From NCBI RefSeq assembly GCF_017814945.1, contig NZ_JAGIPX010000006.1, positions 1-64,000 on the forward strand: a DNA stretch of 64,000 nucleotides, given 5' to 3'. The first letter of the stretch is position 1; every line of letters begins with the position of its first letter. Below are positions 1-10,010 of the stretch, one piece after another. A program made the translations under genes and the position numbers. Below the pieces are notes generated by a model that saw only the letters and a list, made by a program, of their open reading frames with translations, was not told the DNA's origin and did not search any database. Source of the DNA: Paraburkholderia sp. LEh10. Lineage in GTDB: Bacteria; Pseudomonadota; Gammaproteobacteria; Burkholderiales; Burkholderiaceae.

Positions 1-90
1 GGTTGCTCAGGTCAAGGTTCAGGTCGGTCTGTTTCATGCGCTTATTGTGCCTGGCAGGCTTCGGGTTGAACAGCATGATATGGGCGAGTT

Positions 91-360
91 TTGAACACTT
101 TCCTTAAGCATGACTACGCGCATTTCAACTACTACTCCGACGAAGATACTATGATCGTAGAAGGAACCAGCTCGGGTACGACCAAAGATGGGGTACAGTT
201 CACAGGCGGTCTGACATACGCCGGTTTCTTCACCGATGTTTTCGAAATTCGGGATTTCAAGATTCAGCGTCTCTATGTTTACCTGGATCCCGACTATTGG
301 GGAAAGAACACTGCTCCTTATCCTTGGCTGACTCGCGACGAGGAGTGGCCGAAACATTAA
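91..360 (+). pseudogene. SnoaL/NTF2-like protein, C-terminal fragment
   Basis: About 89 codons resemble the C-terminal half of small SnoaL/NTF2-fold proteins: a beta-rich stretch with an FTGG motif, then FFTDVFEIRDFKIQRLYVYLD. NTF2-like proteins usually run 120-150 residues. Here the reading frame is closed by a TGA at 76-78, just upstream, and the only available start is TTG at 91 without a ribosome site. The N-terminal half is therefore missing or out of frame, or lies beyond the window edge with a frameshift between. Known members are hydrolases, isomerases or ligand binders, and no specific role can be given here. Confidence 0.45.
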
Positions 361-391
361 ATCGACATTCCGTAGGTGCTTGACTTAATTC

Positions 392-1297
392 TTATAAGGC
401 GAGCACCTTTGGCATTTTCTCTACGAGAAAATCCATAAAGGCTCGTACCGATGGAAGCATACCTTGTCGAACGGGAACAAGTGCAGTAAGAGTCGATTCT
501 CCGGCGGACCATTCAGGCAGAACGTTAATTAATTCGCCCGATTCGATTGCCCCTTTGCAGACGTAGGCGGGCAGCGCAACAATCCCCAAACCTGCCTCTG
601 CCGCGCTCTTAAGGCTCAAAATATCCTCTGATATCAGACGCGGATTAACGCTCACTGATTGCTTGAATCCATCATCGCTTTGCAAATTCCACCCAACCGA
701 TTCCGCACACGACATCGCTACCAAAGTATTATGTTCCGACAAGTGATCGGGTTTGCACGGTGTGCCATATTCTTCCATATAGCTACGTGCAGCAAAGAGC
801 CGCCAACTTGCAGTTCCGAGGGTTCGTTGTACGAGACTTGAATCAGGGAGTGGCTCGCTATGGGAGCGAATTGCAAGATCGAAGTTTTCCGCGACAATAT
901 CGACCGAGCGATCAGTAAGATGCTGCCAAACATCGACCTCAGGAAATCGCCCCAAGAATGCCGGTAAGAGCTTTCCAATAGCGAACTGTGCGGCCGCCAC
1001 TGGCGAGGTCATTCGTATTGTACCTCGCGGCGCTACGACACGACTTCGGACAATGGTCTCCGCGGCCTTAGCTTGCCTCAGCATAAGGACCGCTTGTTTA
1101 TAAAAATCAGTACCAACGTCGGTCACGCTAAACTGACGTGAGGTTCGATTAATGAGCCGAACACCTAACGCGCATTCCAGCTGCCGAATACGGTTACTAA
1201 TAGTGGACTTCGATGCGAGAAGGCTCTTGCTTGCAGCGGTGATGCCACCCCGCTCGACAACTTCCACATAGTAGTGGAAATCGTTGAGATCCAACAT
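392..1297 (-). CDS. LysR-family transcriptional regulator
   Basis: 301 residues, the usual LysR length. The N-terminal winged helix-turn-helix (about residues 1-60, LDLNDFHYYVEVVERGG) is followed by a periplasmic-binding-like effector domain (about 90-295). The start is supported by AGGAAAAT a few bases upstream of ATG at 1297. It is the last gene of a minus-strand series that begins with the sugar transporter at 7.9 kb and lies 150 bases after an SDR gene, so it may regulate that series. It is clearly related to the LysR proteins at 16313 and 43899, which share the VRLINRTSRQFS-type wing motif. Effector unknown. Confidence 0.9.
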   Translation of the reverse strand: MLDLNDFHYYVEVVERGGITAASKSLLASKSTISNRIRQLECALGVRLINRTSRQFSVTDVGTDFYKQAVLMLRQAKAAETIVRSRVVAPRGTIRMTSPVAAAQFAIGKLLPAFLGRFPEVDVWQHLTDRSVDIVAENFDLAIRSHSEPLPDSSLVQRTLGTASWRLFAARSYMEEYGTPCKPDHLSEHNTLVAMSCAESVGWNLQSDDGFKQSVSVNPRLISEDILSLKSAAEAGLGIVALPAYVCKGAIESGELINVLPEWSAGESTLTALVPVRQGMLPSVRAFMDFLVEKMPKVLAL

Positions 1298-1447
1298 GAT
1301 TTTCCTTATTGCCTGTTACAAACGATAACAATCCACTGATATCCGACCACACCGGGTCGTGTACCCTGTCTCGCACTACCATTTGAGTTATCGAAACATC
1401 CGCAGAGACGCCCATAGCTACGATCAACACGGACATCTGATGCGCCC

Positions 1448-2182
1448 TCATTGCGCCGTATAACCACCGTCAATGTATAGCTCCGTACCAGTCACGAAGC
1501 TCGATTCATCCGAAGCCAAAAAAAGTGCGCCATACGCCACCTCGATCGGCTGCGCCATACGCTTCATCGGTGTTCGTGCGACAACCTCTGCACTCAATGC
1601 AGGATCCTGGCCGTCGAGAACAAGAGGGGTCGCGATAATGCCAGGGTGAATCGAGTTGGCTCGAACTCCGTCAGACGCGTATGTGATTGCTGCATTCTTG
1701 GTCAGGTTTCGGACTGCACCTTTGCTGGCATGATACGAAGCAGCGCCAACGACCGACACACTGCCCCAAATCGAGGAGATGTTGATTATCGAACCGCGTC
1801 CCTTGGCTTGCATATGAGGAATGATAGCGCGCATTCCAAACAGGACACCATCGAGATTTACTGCCATTACTTTTTGCCACGCCTCGTTCGATGCTTCGGT
1901 AATCGTGAGGTAGTCGGCAATGCCGGCATTGTTAATCAATACATGCACAGAATCAAAGGTCTCCGCGATCTCTAAAGCCAGCTCCTCCCATGCTTTCGCA
2001 TCGGCGACATTAAGGCGCCTGAAATGCTGATTCTCTAGCGAAGCAAATTTAGGCTCATCACGATCGCACATAATCACTTGCGCACCATGTTCCGAAAACA
2101 GATTCGAGATCGCTCTTCCAATACCTCTGCTTGCACCCGTGACAATTGCCACCTTATCGTGAAGCCTTCCGTTTTCGGCCAT
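1448..2182 (-). CDS. Short-chain dehydrogenase/reductase (SDR)
   Basis: 244-residue classical SDR. The cofactor motif TGASRGIG is at about residues 15-22 and NNAG at about 84-87. The catalytic residues are S137, Y150 and K154 (YHASK), and the C-terminus ends with the usual IDGGYTAQ. An acidic residue (D40) after the second strand suggests NAD rather than NADP. The start has GGAGG seven bases upstream. It follows the SDR at 2252 by about 70 bases and probably shares its transcript with the sugar ABC transporter, which suggests oxidation of an imported sugar, polyol or sugar lactone. Substrate not identifiable from sequence. Confidence 0.9.
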   Translation of the reverse strand: MAENGRLHDKVAIVTGASRGIGRAISNLFSEHGAQVIMCDRDEPKFASLENQHFRRLNVADAKAWEELALEIAETFDSVHVLINNAGIADYLTITEASNEAWQKVMAVNLDGVLFGMRAIIPHMQAKGRGSIINISSIWGSVSVVGAASYHASKGAVRNLTKNAAITYASDGVRANSIHPGIIATPLVLDGQDPALSAEVVARTPMKRMAQPIEVAYGALFLASDESSFVTGTELYIDGGYTAQ

Positions 2183-2251
2183 TCAATGCCTCCACTCAAT
2201 TCTTTGTAATATGGCGCAGAAATTAACGTCTTCCTTTTGATCTTTTCCGCT

Positions 2252-3016
2252 CTATGCGTTGAGGCCGCCGTCCACGGTCAGTGTTGAACCTGTGATATAG
2301 GTCGAATCTGGTCCTGCAAAAAATGAGACTGCACCTGCGATCTCGCGCGGCTGCGCGTGGCGACGTAGGGGAATTCGCTCGCGGGCTGCAGCTGCGTACT
2401 CCGTAGTTTCCGGATTCATGTCCGTATTAACGTGCCCCGGCTGCACGGCATTGACGAGGATGCCTTTAGGTGCCAAGTCTATCGCCCAGCTTTTTGTCAG
2501 CATGCTGACACCCGCTTTGGAAGCGTTATAGACGCTAAGACCAGCTACTCCGGAGCGTTCTACGAGAGAACTGGAGATCGATATAACTCGGCCTCCTGGT
2601 CTCATAACCCTGACGATCGCGTTTGTGAGCCCAAATACCGCCTCCAGGTTCACGCGCATGACGCGTCTGAACTCTTCGTGCTCGACTTCACCAATGATTC
2701 CCATTGAGAATACGCCTGCGCAGTTAACCAGGATGTCGATACGTCCAAATCCTTCCAGAACTTGCTTGACAATTCCTTGAAAAGTTTCAGGCTGGTTCAG
2801 ATTGATCCCGTATGCCTGAGCCTTCACTCCATATCGCGTGATTTCCTCGCGGAACAACGACGACTGTTCAGCACTTCCCGCTTCCCCAAAACTCAAATCG
2901 AGCGCTGCAACGGCTGCCCCGTCTCGCGCCAGTCTACGTGAGATCTCACGCCCGATCCCGCGTGCTGCCCCTGTGACTACAGCCACCTTCGACTCCAACG
3001 GCTTGTATATGCCCAT
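2252..3016 (-). CDS. Short-chain dehydrogenase/reductase (SDR)
   Basis: 254-residue classical SDR with TGAARGIG (about 15-22), NCAG (98-101), catalytic S150, Y163 and K167 (YNASK) and C-terminal VDGGLNA. D40 in the cofactor pocket again favours NAD. The start is preceded by a purine-rich GAGGGGAAA. It sits 84 bases after the ABC ATPase-permease fusion and 70 bases before the next SDR. A pair of different SDRs behind a sugar transporter commonly performs successive oxidation steps in sugar or polyol breakdown; that role is inference here. Confidence 0.9.
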   Translation of the reverse strand: MGIYKPLESKVAVVTGAARGIGREISRRLARDGAAVAALDLSFGEAGSAEQSSLFREEITRYGVKAQAYGINLNQPETFQGIVKQVLEGFGRIDILVNCAGVFSMGIIGEVEHEEFRRVMRVNLEAVFGLTNAIVRVMRPGGRVISISSSLVERSGVAGLSVYNASKAGVSMLTKSWAIDLAPKGILVNAVQPGHVNTDMNPETTEYAAAARERIPLRRHAQPREIAGAVSFFAGPDSTYITGSTLTVDGGLNA

Positions 3017-3099
3017 TTTCCGTTTCCCCTCTTGAATATCAAATTGAAACCTTTCAAGCTTGACTCAGCGTTCACTGTGCGTTCAAGGTCAGCCAAGTA

Positions 3100-5619
3100 C
3101 TACGCTGCCTTAACCTTCCCGCCTTGCAATAGACCAAAGATCGCTGCGCCCAGTAGAGTCGCTCCGCCAACGAGAAAGTACTGCCACGCGCTGTTCATAT
3201 TCAAAAAGGCCGTAATATTCAGACAGAGCTGAACAAAACATGCCGCGACTACTGTTGCCATAAATGACAGTTTTCCTCCGGTCACGCTCGCTCCACTAAT
3301 GACGACCGCAGTTATTCCCATTAGCGTATACTCCGACCCTGTCGCCGCCGACCCGATACCGACTTGAGCGGCGAGCAGTAGCCCGGCTATACCAGAAAGT
3401 AATGCACTCAATACGTAGGCGCACGTGGTAATACCAGCCGACCTGACACCGAGCTGAGCCGCAACGTTGTTGTCCGATCCCCAAGCCCGCATTTGACGGC
3501 CCAGTCCTGTAGAGCGACTGAGTATGCCAAGGGCCACCATCGCAAGTAGTGCAAAAAGCAGCTGTACCGGCATTCCGAAAGACTGACTTTCGACGAGATC
3601 AATATAGTCCGGATTGATGACACCCTCCGGTTTCGGCCGTAGGTACAGAGAAACGCCACCGATTGCGACGAAGGTCGCAAGGGTTACAACGACGGACGGC
3701 AACCTCAACGCAAGCACTCCAAAAGCATGAAGTACGCCGACGCCGATTGCGATGAGCAAAATGATGCAGACTCCACCAGAAACTGACTCAACAGAGTTTC
3801 CGAGCAAAAAGGACGAAAGCACAACGACCAGTCCCGCAAGGGGACCAGAAGATAGGTCGATGCCTCCTATAATGAAAACGCAGGCCTGCCCGAGCGACAC
3901 AAAAACTAGTATGGAAATCAGCGCTGCCAGCGATAGCAAGTTAATCTCTGTGAAGAAGAAGGAATTCAGTGTCGCTGTACACCCCAGAATAGCGAGACTA
4001 ACAAGAGCCACCGGAAAAATCGGGAACAAATCGCCGCGACTAAATCGCTTCCACGGAGTCGACGGACGTAACGGAGCGACGCTGCTCTTCTCGTGTCCGT
4101 CGTACCCGTGACTAACCATGGCAGCAGCGATTTTGGCCTCGGTTACGTCGCTTCCTTCTAGAGTTTCGACGATGGTGCCGTTCGAGAACACGTGAACCTT
4201 GTCGCACAACCCCTGCAGTTCCAGCGAATCCGAACAAAGAACAAGTATTGCTGTCCCTTCCTCACTCAATGAGCGGAGTGCCTGGTAGATCTCGAAGCGT
4301 GCACCTACATCCACTCCCTTTGTCGGCTCATCGATTAGCAAAACCTTGGGGCTTGCCGAAAACTCTCTGACCAACAATACCTTTTGCTGGTTGCCACCGG
4401 AAAGCTGCTTGGGAGTAGCAAAAACATCATGAGCTTTTACGGAAAAATTACTGATGGCTTCCCGGGCAGAATCAATTTCCGCTCCAGTTGACAGAAAACC
4501 CCACCTGGTCATCTTGTCCAACACAGATGCCGTTACATTCTCGACAAGTGAGTGGGACATGAAAAGTCCGTCAGCGAGACGGTCATCGGTAACGAATCCG
4601 ATCCCTTTCTGATGCGCACCAGCGCGATCCCCACTTTTGACTCGAACGCCGTCGCAAACGACTTGACCGTTCGAAACGGATTCCAATCCAGCCAGGGCGC
4701 GTAGAAATGACCGCTGGCCTTGCTCCTCAATACCGGCAAGTCCTACGACCATTCCTGAACACAGGTCCATATCCACAGATTTGAAATTTTTTCCAGATAG
4801 TCCTTTAACAGAAAGAACTGAGCGACCGGGGTGTACCGCTTTCTCCGGAAAAAAACGATCCATTGGTCTACCCGCAATCTTCGCGACAATTTCGCTTTCG
4901 ACAACGTTCGCGCGATGGATCGTTTCGATCACTCGACCATCGCGCAGTACGGTAATGGTATCCGCGATCGTCATGACCTCCTTGAGACGATGCGAGATAT
5001 AGACAACTGCAACTCCCCTGATCACCGCCCTACGAATAAGTTCGAAGAGACGCTCCACCTGTTCGCGACCGAATGGCTCAGTTGGTTCATCCAATATGAG
5101 AACCTTTGGTACAAGATATAACGCCTTTACAATCTCAACAACGTGCCATTGTGCAATGGACAAATGGGACAAGCGATCGTCGGGGTCGATGCCCATCCCG
5201 TCTTGGGCGACTTCGGCAAGTTTCTCCATCACCATCCAGCGGTTTGGAAGACCCCTTGATAAGCCGATCGCAACGTTTTCACGGAGGGTCAGGTCCGGAA
5301 GAAGTGCTGGATGTTGATGCACGACGGCGACGCCGAGTTCGCGCATAGCCGCAGTCGTGACGCTGTCGACGATTCGCCCATTAAAGAAAATCTCCCCCGT
5401 AGTTACTTCGACCGTGCCGGACGCTACGTTAATCAGCGTTGACTTCCCTGCACCGTTTTCTCCCACGATCGCGTGCACAGAGCCCGGCATAAAATCGATT
5501 GAAGCATCGGACAGCGCCATGACTGCGCCATAGCGCTTCGTAGCTCCGTCGAGCCGAAGGACAGGCGCATTCGATGTCCCGCAAGCAGTGCACGAATCGG
5601 AATTGGATGTTGGTTTCAT
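3100..5619 (-). CDS. Sugar ABC transporter: two ATPase domains fused to a permease
   Basis: 839 residues joining two normally separate proteins. Residues about 18-255 are the first RbsA-type ATPase: Walker A GENGAGKST at 53-61, Walker B VLILDEPT at 173-180, and a degenerate signature LSIAQ at 153-157. Residues about 265-510 are the second ATPase: altered Walker A as is usual in this family, signature LSGGNQQKV at 406-414, Walker B VLLIDEPT at 426-433. Residues about 531-839 are a multi-helix RbsC-like permease. Single RbsA proteins are about 500 residues and RbsC about 320, so the length fits a full fusion. The start overlaps the upstream permease stop by four bases (ATGA). The complex probably imports a monosaccharide; the substrate is unknown. 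Confidence 0.88.
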   Translation of the reverse strand: MKPTSNSDSCTACGTSNAPVLRLDGATKRYGAVMALSDASIDFMPGSVHAIVGENGAGKSTLINVASGTVEVTTGEIFFNGRIVDSVTTAAMRELGVAVVHQHPALLPDLTLRENVAIGLSRGLPNRWMVMEKLAEVAQDGMGIDPDDRLSHLSIAQWHVVEIVKALYLVPKVLILDEPTEPFGREQVERLFELIRRAVIRGVAVVYISHRLKEVMTIADTITVLRDGRVIETIHRANVVESEIVAKIAGRPMDRFFPEKAVHPGRSVLSVKGLSGKNFKSVDMDLCSGMVVGLAGIEEQGQRSFLRALAGLESVSNGQVVCDGVRVKSGDRAGAHQKGIGFVTDDRLADGLFMSHSLVENVTASVLDKMTRWGFLSTGAEIDSAREAISNFSVKAHDVFATPKQLSGGNQQKVLLVREFSASPKVLLIDEPTKGVDVGARFEIYQALRSLSEEGTAILVLCSDSLELQGLCDKVHVFSNGTIVETLEGSDVTEAKIAAAMVSHGYDGHEKSSVAPLRPSTPWKRFSRGDLFPIFPVALVSLAILGCTATLNSFFFTEINLLSLAALISILVFVSLGQACVFIIGGIDLSSGPLAGLVVVLSSFLLGNSVESVSGGVCIILLIAIGVGVLHAFGVLALRLPSVVVTLATFVAIGGVSLYLRPKPEGVINPDYIDLVESQSFGMPVQLLFALLAMVALGILSRSTGLGRQMRAWGSDNNVAAQLGVRSAGITTCAYVLSALLSGIAGLLLAAQVGIGSAATGSEYTLMGITAVVISGASVTGGKLSFMATVVAACFVQLCLNITAFLNMNSAWQYFLVGGATLLGAAIFGLLQGGKVKAA

Positions 5620-6644
5620 TTTGCGGGCATCGAAGAGCGTGAAGAGAGAATGCGAGGCACAATTGCGTGAATACTCGCGCCGGCAACAACGATGATTCCT
5701 TGCATGACGTTCTGGACAGAACGATCAAATCCTGCAGCAACAAGCATCTGACCCAGTTGTGTCATAAACAGGGCCCCGACCAGTGTCGACACTGCGCTCG
5801 CTCTTCCACCCGTAAGAGAATTACCACCCAATACCACTGCCGCGACCGAGGTCAGCAAATAGATCTGGCCGACGGTAAGACTTGGAACGCTCAACAATCC
5901 CGCGAGAAGCATGCCGCCGACGCCATAGCAAATTCCTGCAAGTGTGTAGGCGCCGATCTCGATTCGTGCAGTACGCAGTCCAACTGCTTCGGCAGCAGGC
6001 CCATTGGTGCTCGCCAGAACAAATCTTCGCCCAACCTTTGTCCGCTCCAGGACCACACTAGCAATCGCGATTACAACAGCAGCAATCAGGAGCGTGTTTG
6101 GCATTCCGGCACTTCGTCCAAGTGAGAACTGTCCCAAGAGTTGCGGAGCATTGCCGGGGGTGCCGTTGGAAATCCATAGAACGAAGCCCATCAACACTCC
6201 GTTTACGCCAATCGTCGTCACAAGCGACTGCAGTTTGAACTTGACGATCAGAACCCCGTTTACGAATCCCACCGCCGCTGCAGCAAGGACGACAAAGATC
6301 AATCTGATCACGATGTCAGAAGGCGAAGCATCCGTCGCGATGCCATGGGTGCAAAGAACGCAGACAAGCGAGATTGCTCCGCCCACTGAAAGGTCAAGTC
6401 CTCGATGTTGGATGACCAACTGCTGTCCCAATGCCGCGATTCCCAGAATGCACGCAAATGGCAACATCAACAGAATCGCTTCAATATGGATTGAACTCGG
6501 AGCAACTACTGCCGAGACGACAAAAAGGAGAGCTAGACCCATCATTGCCAAGCCTGATCGACTGGTCAACAAACGGCCAACAACAAACGTAGTATTCGAC
6601 GATGTTGAAGAGTCCGCGTGAGCTTGCGATAACTCCGAGCGCAT
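5616..6644 (-). CDS. Sugar ABC transporter permease (RbsC-like)
   Basis: Inner-membrane permease of the ribose/xylose/autoinducer-2 class, with about ten hydrophobic segments and the conserved region QHRGLDLSVGG (IGGIDLSVG-type motif). The frame is open to 6719, but the ATG at 6644 (or the adjacent ATG at 6647) is preceded by GAGGAA at good spacing, which gives 342 residues, a normal family length. It overlaps the ATPase-permease fusion by ATGA. Since the fusion already carries a permease half, the two permease domains could form a heterodimeric channel. The binding protein upstream is frame-damaged. Confidence 0.85.
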   Translation of the reverse strand: MRSELSQAHADSSTSSNTTFVVGRLLTSRSGLAMMGLALLFVVSAVVAPSSIHIEAILLMLPFACILGIAALGQQLVIQHRGLDLSVGGAISLVCVLCTHGIATDASPSDIVIRLIFVVLAAAAVGFVNGVLIVKFKLQSLVTTIGVNGVLMGFVLWISNGTPGNAPQLLGQFSLGRSAGMPNTLLIAAVVIAIASVVLERTKVGRRFVLASTNGPAAEAVGLRTARIEIGAYTLAGICYGVGGMLLAGLLSVPSLTVGQIYLLTSVAAVVLGGNSLTGGRASAVSTLVGALFMTQLGQMLVAAGFDRSVQNVMQGIIVVAGASIHAIVPRILSSRSSMPAK

Positions 6645-6730
6645 CATATGTTCCTCAAATATGCGAAAGCATCTGACCGGGACCTGACATATTGGCTCCA
6701 ACCCACTGCCTTGCTCCACGCAAATCCTGT

Positions 6731-7870
6731 TTAACGTCCGAATAGCGTCTTAAGCTGATCCGTAGTGAGATGTGAAGACAGCAGTGCGTCTGGCGGCAGT
6801 GACGTACTGCAAGCGGGCTTAAGCTTCGGATCAGGCGATAAACTATCCTCGATGAGGGGGAGATTAATGATGCTGGGCTCCGGGTCCGGGATTCCCTCGA
6901 CCGCCGCTACCCCTTTACGCAACGCGATACGGACAATCCAGTTTCGACCGGAAATGTTGCCTAACTGGAAATTGGGGTTGTTAGCCTTATGATCGCGCCA
7001 GAAACAGCCAAGCTCATTTGCGTCTTGCGACGTCCAAAGGGGAATCGAACGTCCTGCCGCGACGAAGGCTCGAAGCGCGCCCACCGAACCCAAGCTGTAG
7101 TCCGAGTAGACCGCATCAATTTTTTCGTGCTTCGCCAGAAGTCCCGACATGACCCGCTGGGTTTCTGCAGGGTCCCAATTCGTCGTAACAGGACCTTCGA
7201 GCACCTTGATTCCAGGATATTTTGCAAGGTTTTCTTCCAGCCTACCGACTCGGCGAGAGTCGTGGGATTACCTGGAGTGCCCCCAAGCACAATGACGTTT
7301 CCTGTCCCATTAAGGTGCTTGGCAATCCATTCTGCCTTCACCTCACCGTTGTACTCAAGGTTCTCGGTCGCAACCATCTCGTAGTCGCGGCCACGCTTAC
7401 CCGGAAAGTTCGTGCCTACCATGTACGGAATCACGACCGAACCACTCGACGTCGCTTGACGCATGGCGCGAATAACTGCTTCACCCCCATCGGGATAAAC
7501 GAGAATGACATCGAATTTCTGTGCCGCTAGTCCCTGAGTCCGTATACCGGATTTCCTTGATATTGGGACACTTCTTCGCCTCATCCTCAAACTCTGCTCG
7601 CGTAATCTTTCGCCATGAGTTGCTTCCGAACCCATCTGCCAGCGCAACTTTGATCGGTTTGGTTCCGCACACCTTCGAAATATCAATCATCTGGTCTGGC
7701 CAGCCCACCTTATCTTTCGCCAGATTGACCGTGGCTTCATCTGCGGATGCTTGCGGAAGGTAGGTGCAGGTGCTGGCCGCAAACGTCATCAGCAACGCTC
7801 CCCAGAACCGCGGAGCTACCGGCTTTTTCGATGACGGCTTGAAGTACGTATTTTTGACAGCAGATTTCAA
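6731..7870 (-). pseudogene. Sugar-binding periplasmic protein with two compensating frameshifts
   Basis: The three pieces together make a typical sugar-binding lipofamily-type periplasmic protein of roughly 370 residues. An N-terminal part with a signal peptide (cleavage near PQASA/DEA) is open to about 7535. The middle part (FDVILVYPDGGEA, then VIVLGGTPGNPTT) is in another frame to about 7230. The C-terminal part returns to the first frame (EKIDAVYSDYSLGSVGALRAF). Read normally, translation stops at 7481. The two indels have opposite sign, so only about 300 bases are out of frame. The likely start is TTG at 7870, six bases after GGAG. It would be the binding component of the downstream transporter. 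Either a decayed gene or base-calling errors. Confidence 0.75.
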
Positions 7871-7882
7871 CTTTATCTCCAA

Positions 7883-8281
7883 ATATCTTCGCTGACGAAA
7901 GATGTAGTTATCGCCAACCTAATAAGGTCGCGGCGCTATCGATGTAATTTTATTTTTTTGCCTGATGGTGTGCTATTTTGGAGTGACTCTCAGTTTCACC
8001 CTTTTATTTTGTCTGCATTCCTAATCACGTTGCAGAATGAATTCCCTGTTTTGGCGCGGGGGGGGTGATTCCACTTTTAGTACGCTAAAATTGTTATAAG
8101 TATCGTTCCCGGGAATCAACACATACTAACAAACGATGGCTGTACGCCTTCGCTTCGCGGAGGCACTTACGTCGCAGCCCGTCGACGAAAGTGCCCCCGA
8201 TACACCGGCGAACGGGTCAAATCAAATTTCCCATCGATGCCTGAAGGGTTAAATTTCAGTTCGCAATACGATACAGGTTGT
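7883..8281. other. Gene-free stretch upstream of the sugar-transport operon
   Basis: About 400 bases without a convincing reading frame. The part near 7880-8000 must carry the promoter of the minus-strand sugar operon. It is AT-rich compared with its surroundings (a T-rich run near 7948-7962). A run of eight G lies at about 8058-8065. No clear operator was identified. Confidence 0.5.
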
Positions 8282-9241
8282 TTAGAACTTGAGCGGCTCG
8301 AGGAACGCCATGATCTCTTCACGACGCTTAGCAAATACCGGCGGGACCTGAAACGAGCTTCCCAACGATTCATAGGGTTCGTCGATGGTAAATCCAGCCG
8401 GCTTGGAAACAGCAGCCTCGAACATCCCGCCACCGGGCGCCCTCACATAGATCGAGTCGAAGTAGCCGCGATCTTTGCGTTCGGAGGTGTCGGTCAGACC
8501 GATTGCCTCGAGTCTGGCCTTGACTGCGTCTTGCGCAGCAAAGTCGTCGACCTGGAACGCGCAGTGGTGAACGATGCCTTCACCGTACGTCCAGCTCGCT
8601 TGCGGCAACGTCGGTTCGAGTGCGAGATCAACAATCGTTCCAGTGCCGCCGTTACCAAGCTCATAGCGGCGATACTTCCCATCGCTGGCCGTCTCGCGCC
8701 CCGTCCAGCCGTCTTGCATGAACTCTTGACAGGGCTCGAATTCCCGAACCTTCACCGTGATGCCATGCGTGCCACGAATGGCGAAATCTGCAGGCACTTC
8801 GCCGTTCGAGTATGGCTTACGTGCATCGTCAGCGATTCCAACCAGCTCATATTCGATGCCACACGGGTGCGCGAACGCAAGGAGCTTCTCACCAAATCGC
8901 TCTTCGTAACGCGGGGTAAAGCCGTAGTTCGAGAGGCGTTTGTACCAGAAGTCCAGTGAAGAGACCGGCACGGAGAGACTGAGCGTACTGATGTTGCCGG
9001 CACCGCCATGTGACTTGCGACCCGATTGCCGCATCGGGAAAGCGGTGATCAGGGTGCTCTCCTCGCCGATGTCGTTACCGTAGTAGAGGTGGTAGATAGG
9101 ATATGTTCCATCGTAAAGTGCGGTTTTCTTCACGCTCTTGAGCGACAGCACTTTCGTGTGAAAATCGTAGTCCTCCTGTGCGCCACCGGTACAGAGGGTA
9201 ATGTGATGATGGCGGTGAATGACTGTGGAAGGGGTATTCAT
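8282..9241 (-). CDS. Ring-cleaving dioxygenase, VOC superfamily (hydroquinone type)
   Basis: 319 residues with two tandem VOC (glyoxalase-fold) modules, as in PcpA, LinE and MhqO. These Fe(II) enzymes open hydroquinone or chlorohydroquinone rings. Likely metal ligands are in HHHITLC near the N-terminus, HHCAFQVDD in the second module and the Glu of PGGGMFEA near the C-terminus. YPIYHLYYGN and HPCGIEYEL are family hallmarks also present in the paralog at 14631. ATG at 9241 is five bases after AGGAGA; the frame is open further upstream, but without family similarity. Monocistronic. The exact substrate (hydroquinone, methyl- or chlorohydroquinone) cannot be read from sequence. Confidence 0.88.
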   Translation of the reverse strand: MNTPSTVIHRHHHITLCTGGAQEDYDFHTKVLSLKSVKKTALYDGTYPIYHLYYGNDIGEESTLITAFPMRQSGRKSHGGAGNISTLSLSVPVSSLDFWYKRLSNYGFTPRYEERFGEKLLAFAHPCGIEYELVGIADDARKPYSNGEVPADFAIRGTHGITVKVREFEPCQEFMQDGWTGRETASDGKYRRYELGNGGTGTIVDLALEPTLPQASWTYGEGIVHHCAFQVDDFAAQDAVKARLEAIGLTDTSERKDRGYFDSIYVRAPGGGMFEAAVSKPAGFTIDEPYESLGSSFQVPPVFAKRREEIMAFLEPLKF

Positions 9242-10010
9242 AACGTCTCCTTGAGGCGGGTGGGGAACCGTGCAGCCAGAAATCAACACCTCGTATGACG
9301 GTCTAGGTGGCTTGTTCGACCCGCTGCATCGCTTCAATCCGTGAATTGATATTAGGCGCGTTGAAGTTCCCTCACAATAGCTCCAACGAGAACAGACTGT
9401 TCTGGTATAAGGGTTTGCCCCACGGGCTGGGAACCCGATGCGGAATCGACGCTGAGAGCTAATAGTCGCGGTTCGGAGAGCGTCGAGGGAAGGTCTTGAG
9501 ACACGCGATGCGTCGTGCGACCAGATTAAACAGCGCTGCAAAGCGAGATGCTGTCCGCGGGCCCTCGGCATCTTGGTTTCGACAAACGGGAGCCAAGCCG
9601 ATAACGGACTAATGGTTACGAACTACGCAGCCCAGCAGGCATCGTGACACGCGAGACCACAGGGTCACAGTCGGTTCCCGCCGTTACTTTGAATTGCGCA
9701 AGGTCCCTCATGCGGATTGTACCTGCGAGGCAGATGCTCCCCACCGTTGCTCTGGTAGGTTTGTTGGCGGCTCGGTGGCCACCCTGGGAAGCGGTAGTTC
9801 AGTTCTCCGCGTGCCTGCGAGGGCTGGGAGCGAGAGCGCTGGGACGACCTGTTCGGCCTTACAACCTGTGCCGAATGCCGGCGTGCAGCATCGTGAGGCG
9901 ACCGGTTCCGAATCGCGAAAGCCGAGAATGTCACCTTGACTCACTGCTGCATCGACTCGGCACCCAGTTCCTCTTGGCATTAGCAGCGTCTAGATCGCCG
10001 CGAGGCAGAG
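9242..10010. other. Gene-free stretch
   Basis: About 770 bases between the dioxygenase and a LysR gene. Short overlapping frames exist on both strands near 9640-10050, but they have arginine/serine-rich compositions typical of non-coding high-GC DNA, and no family was recognised. The end near 9242-9350 should hold the dioxygenase promoter. Confidence 0.5.
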
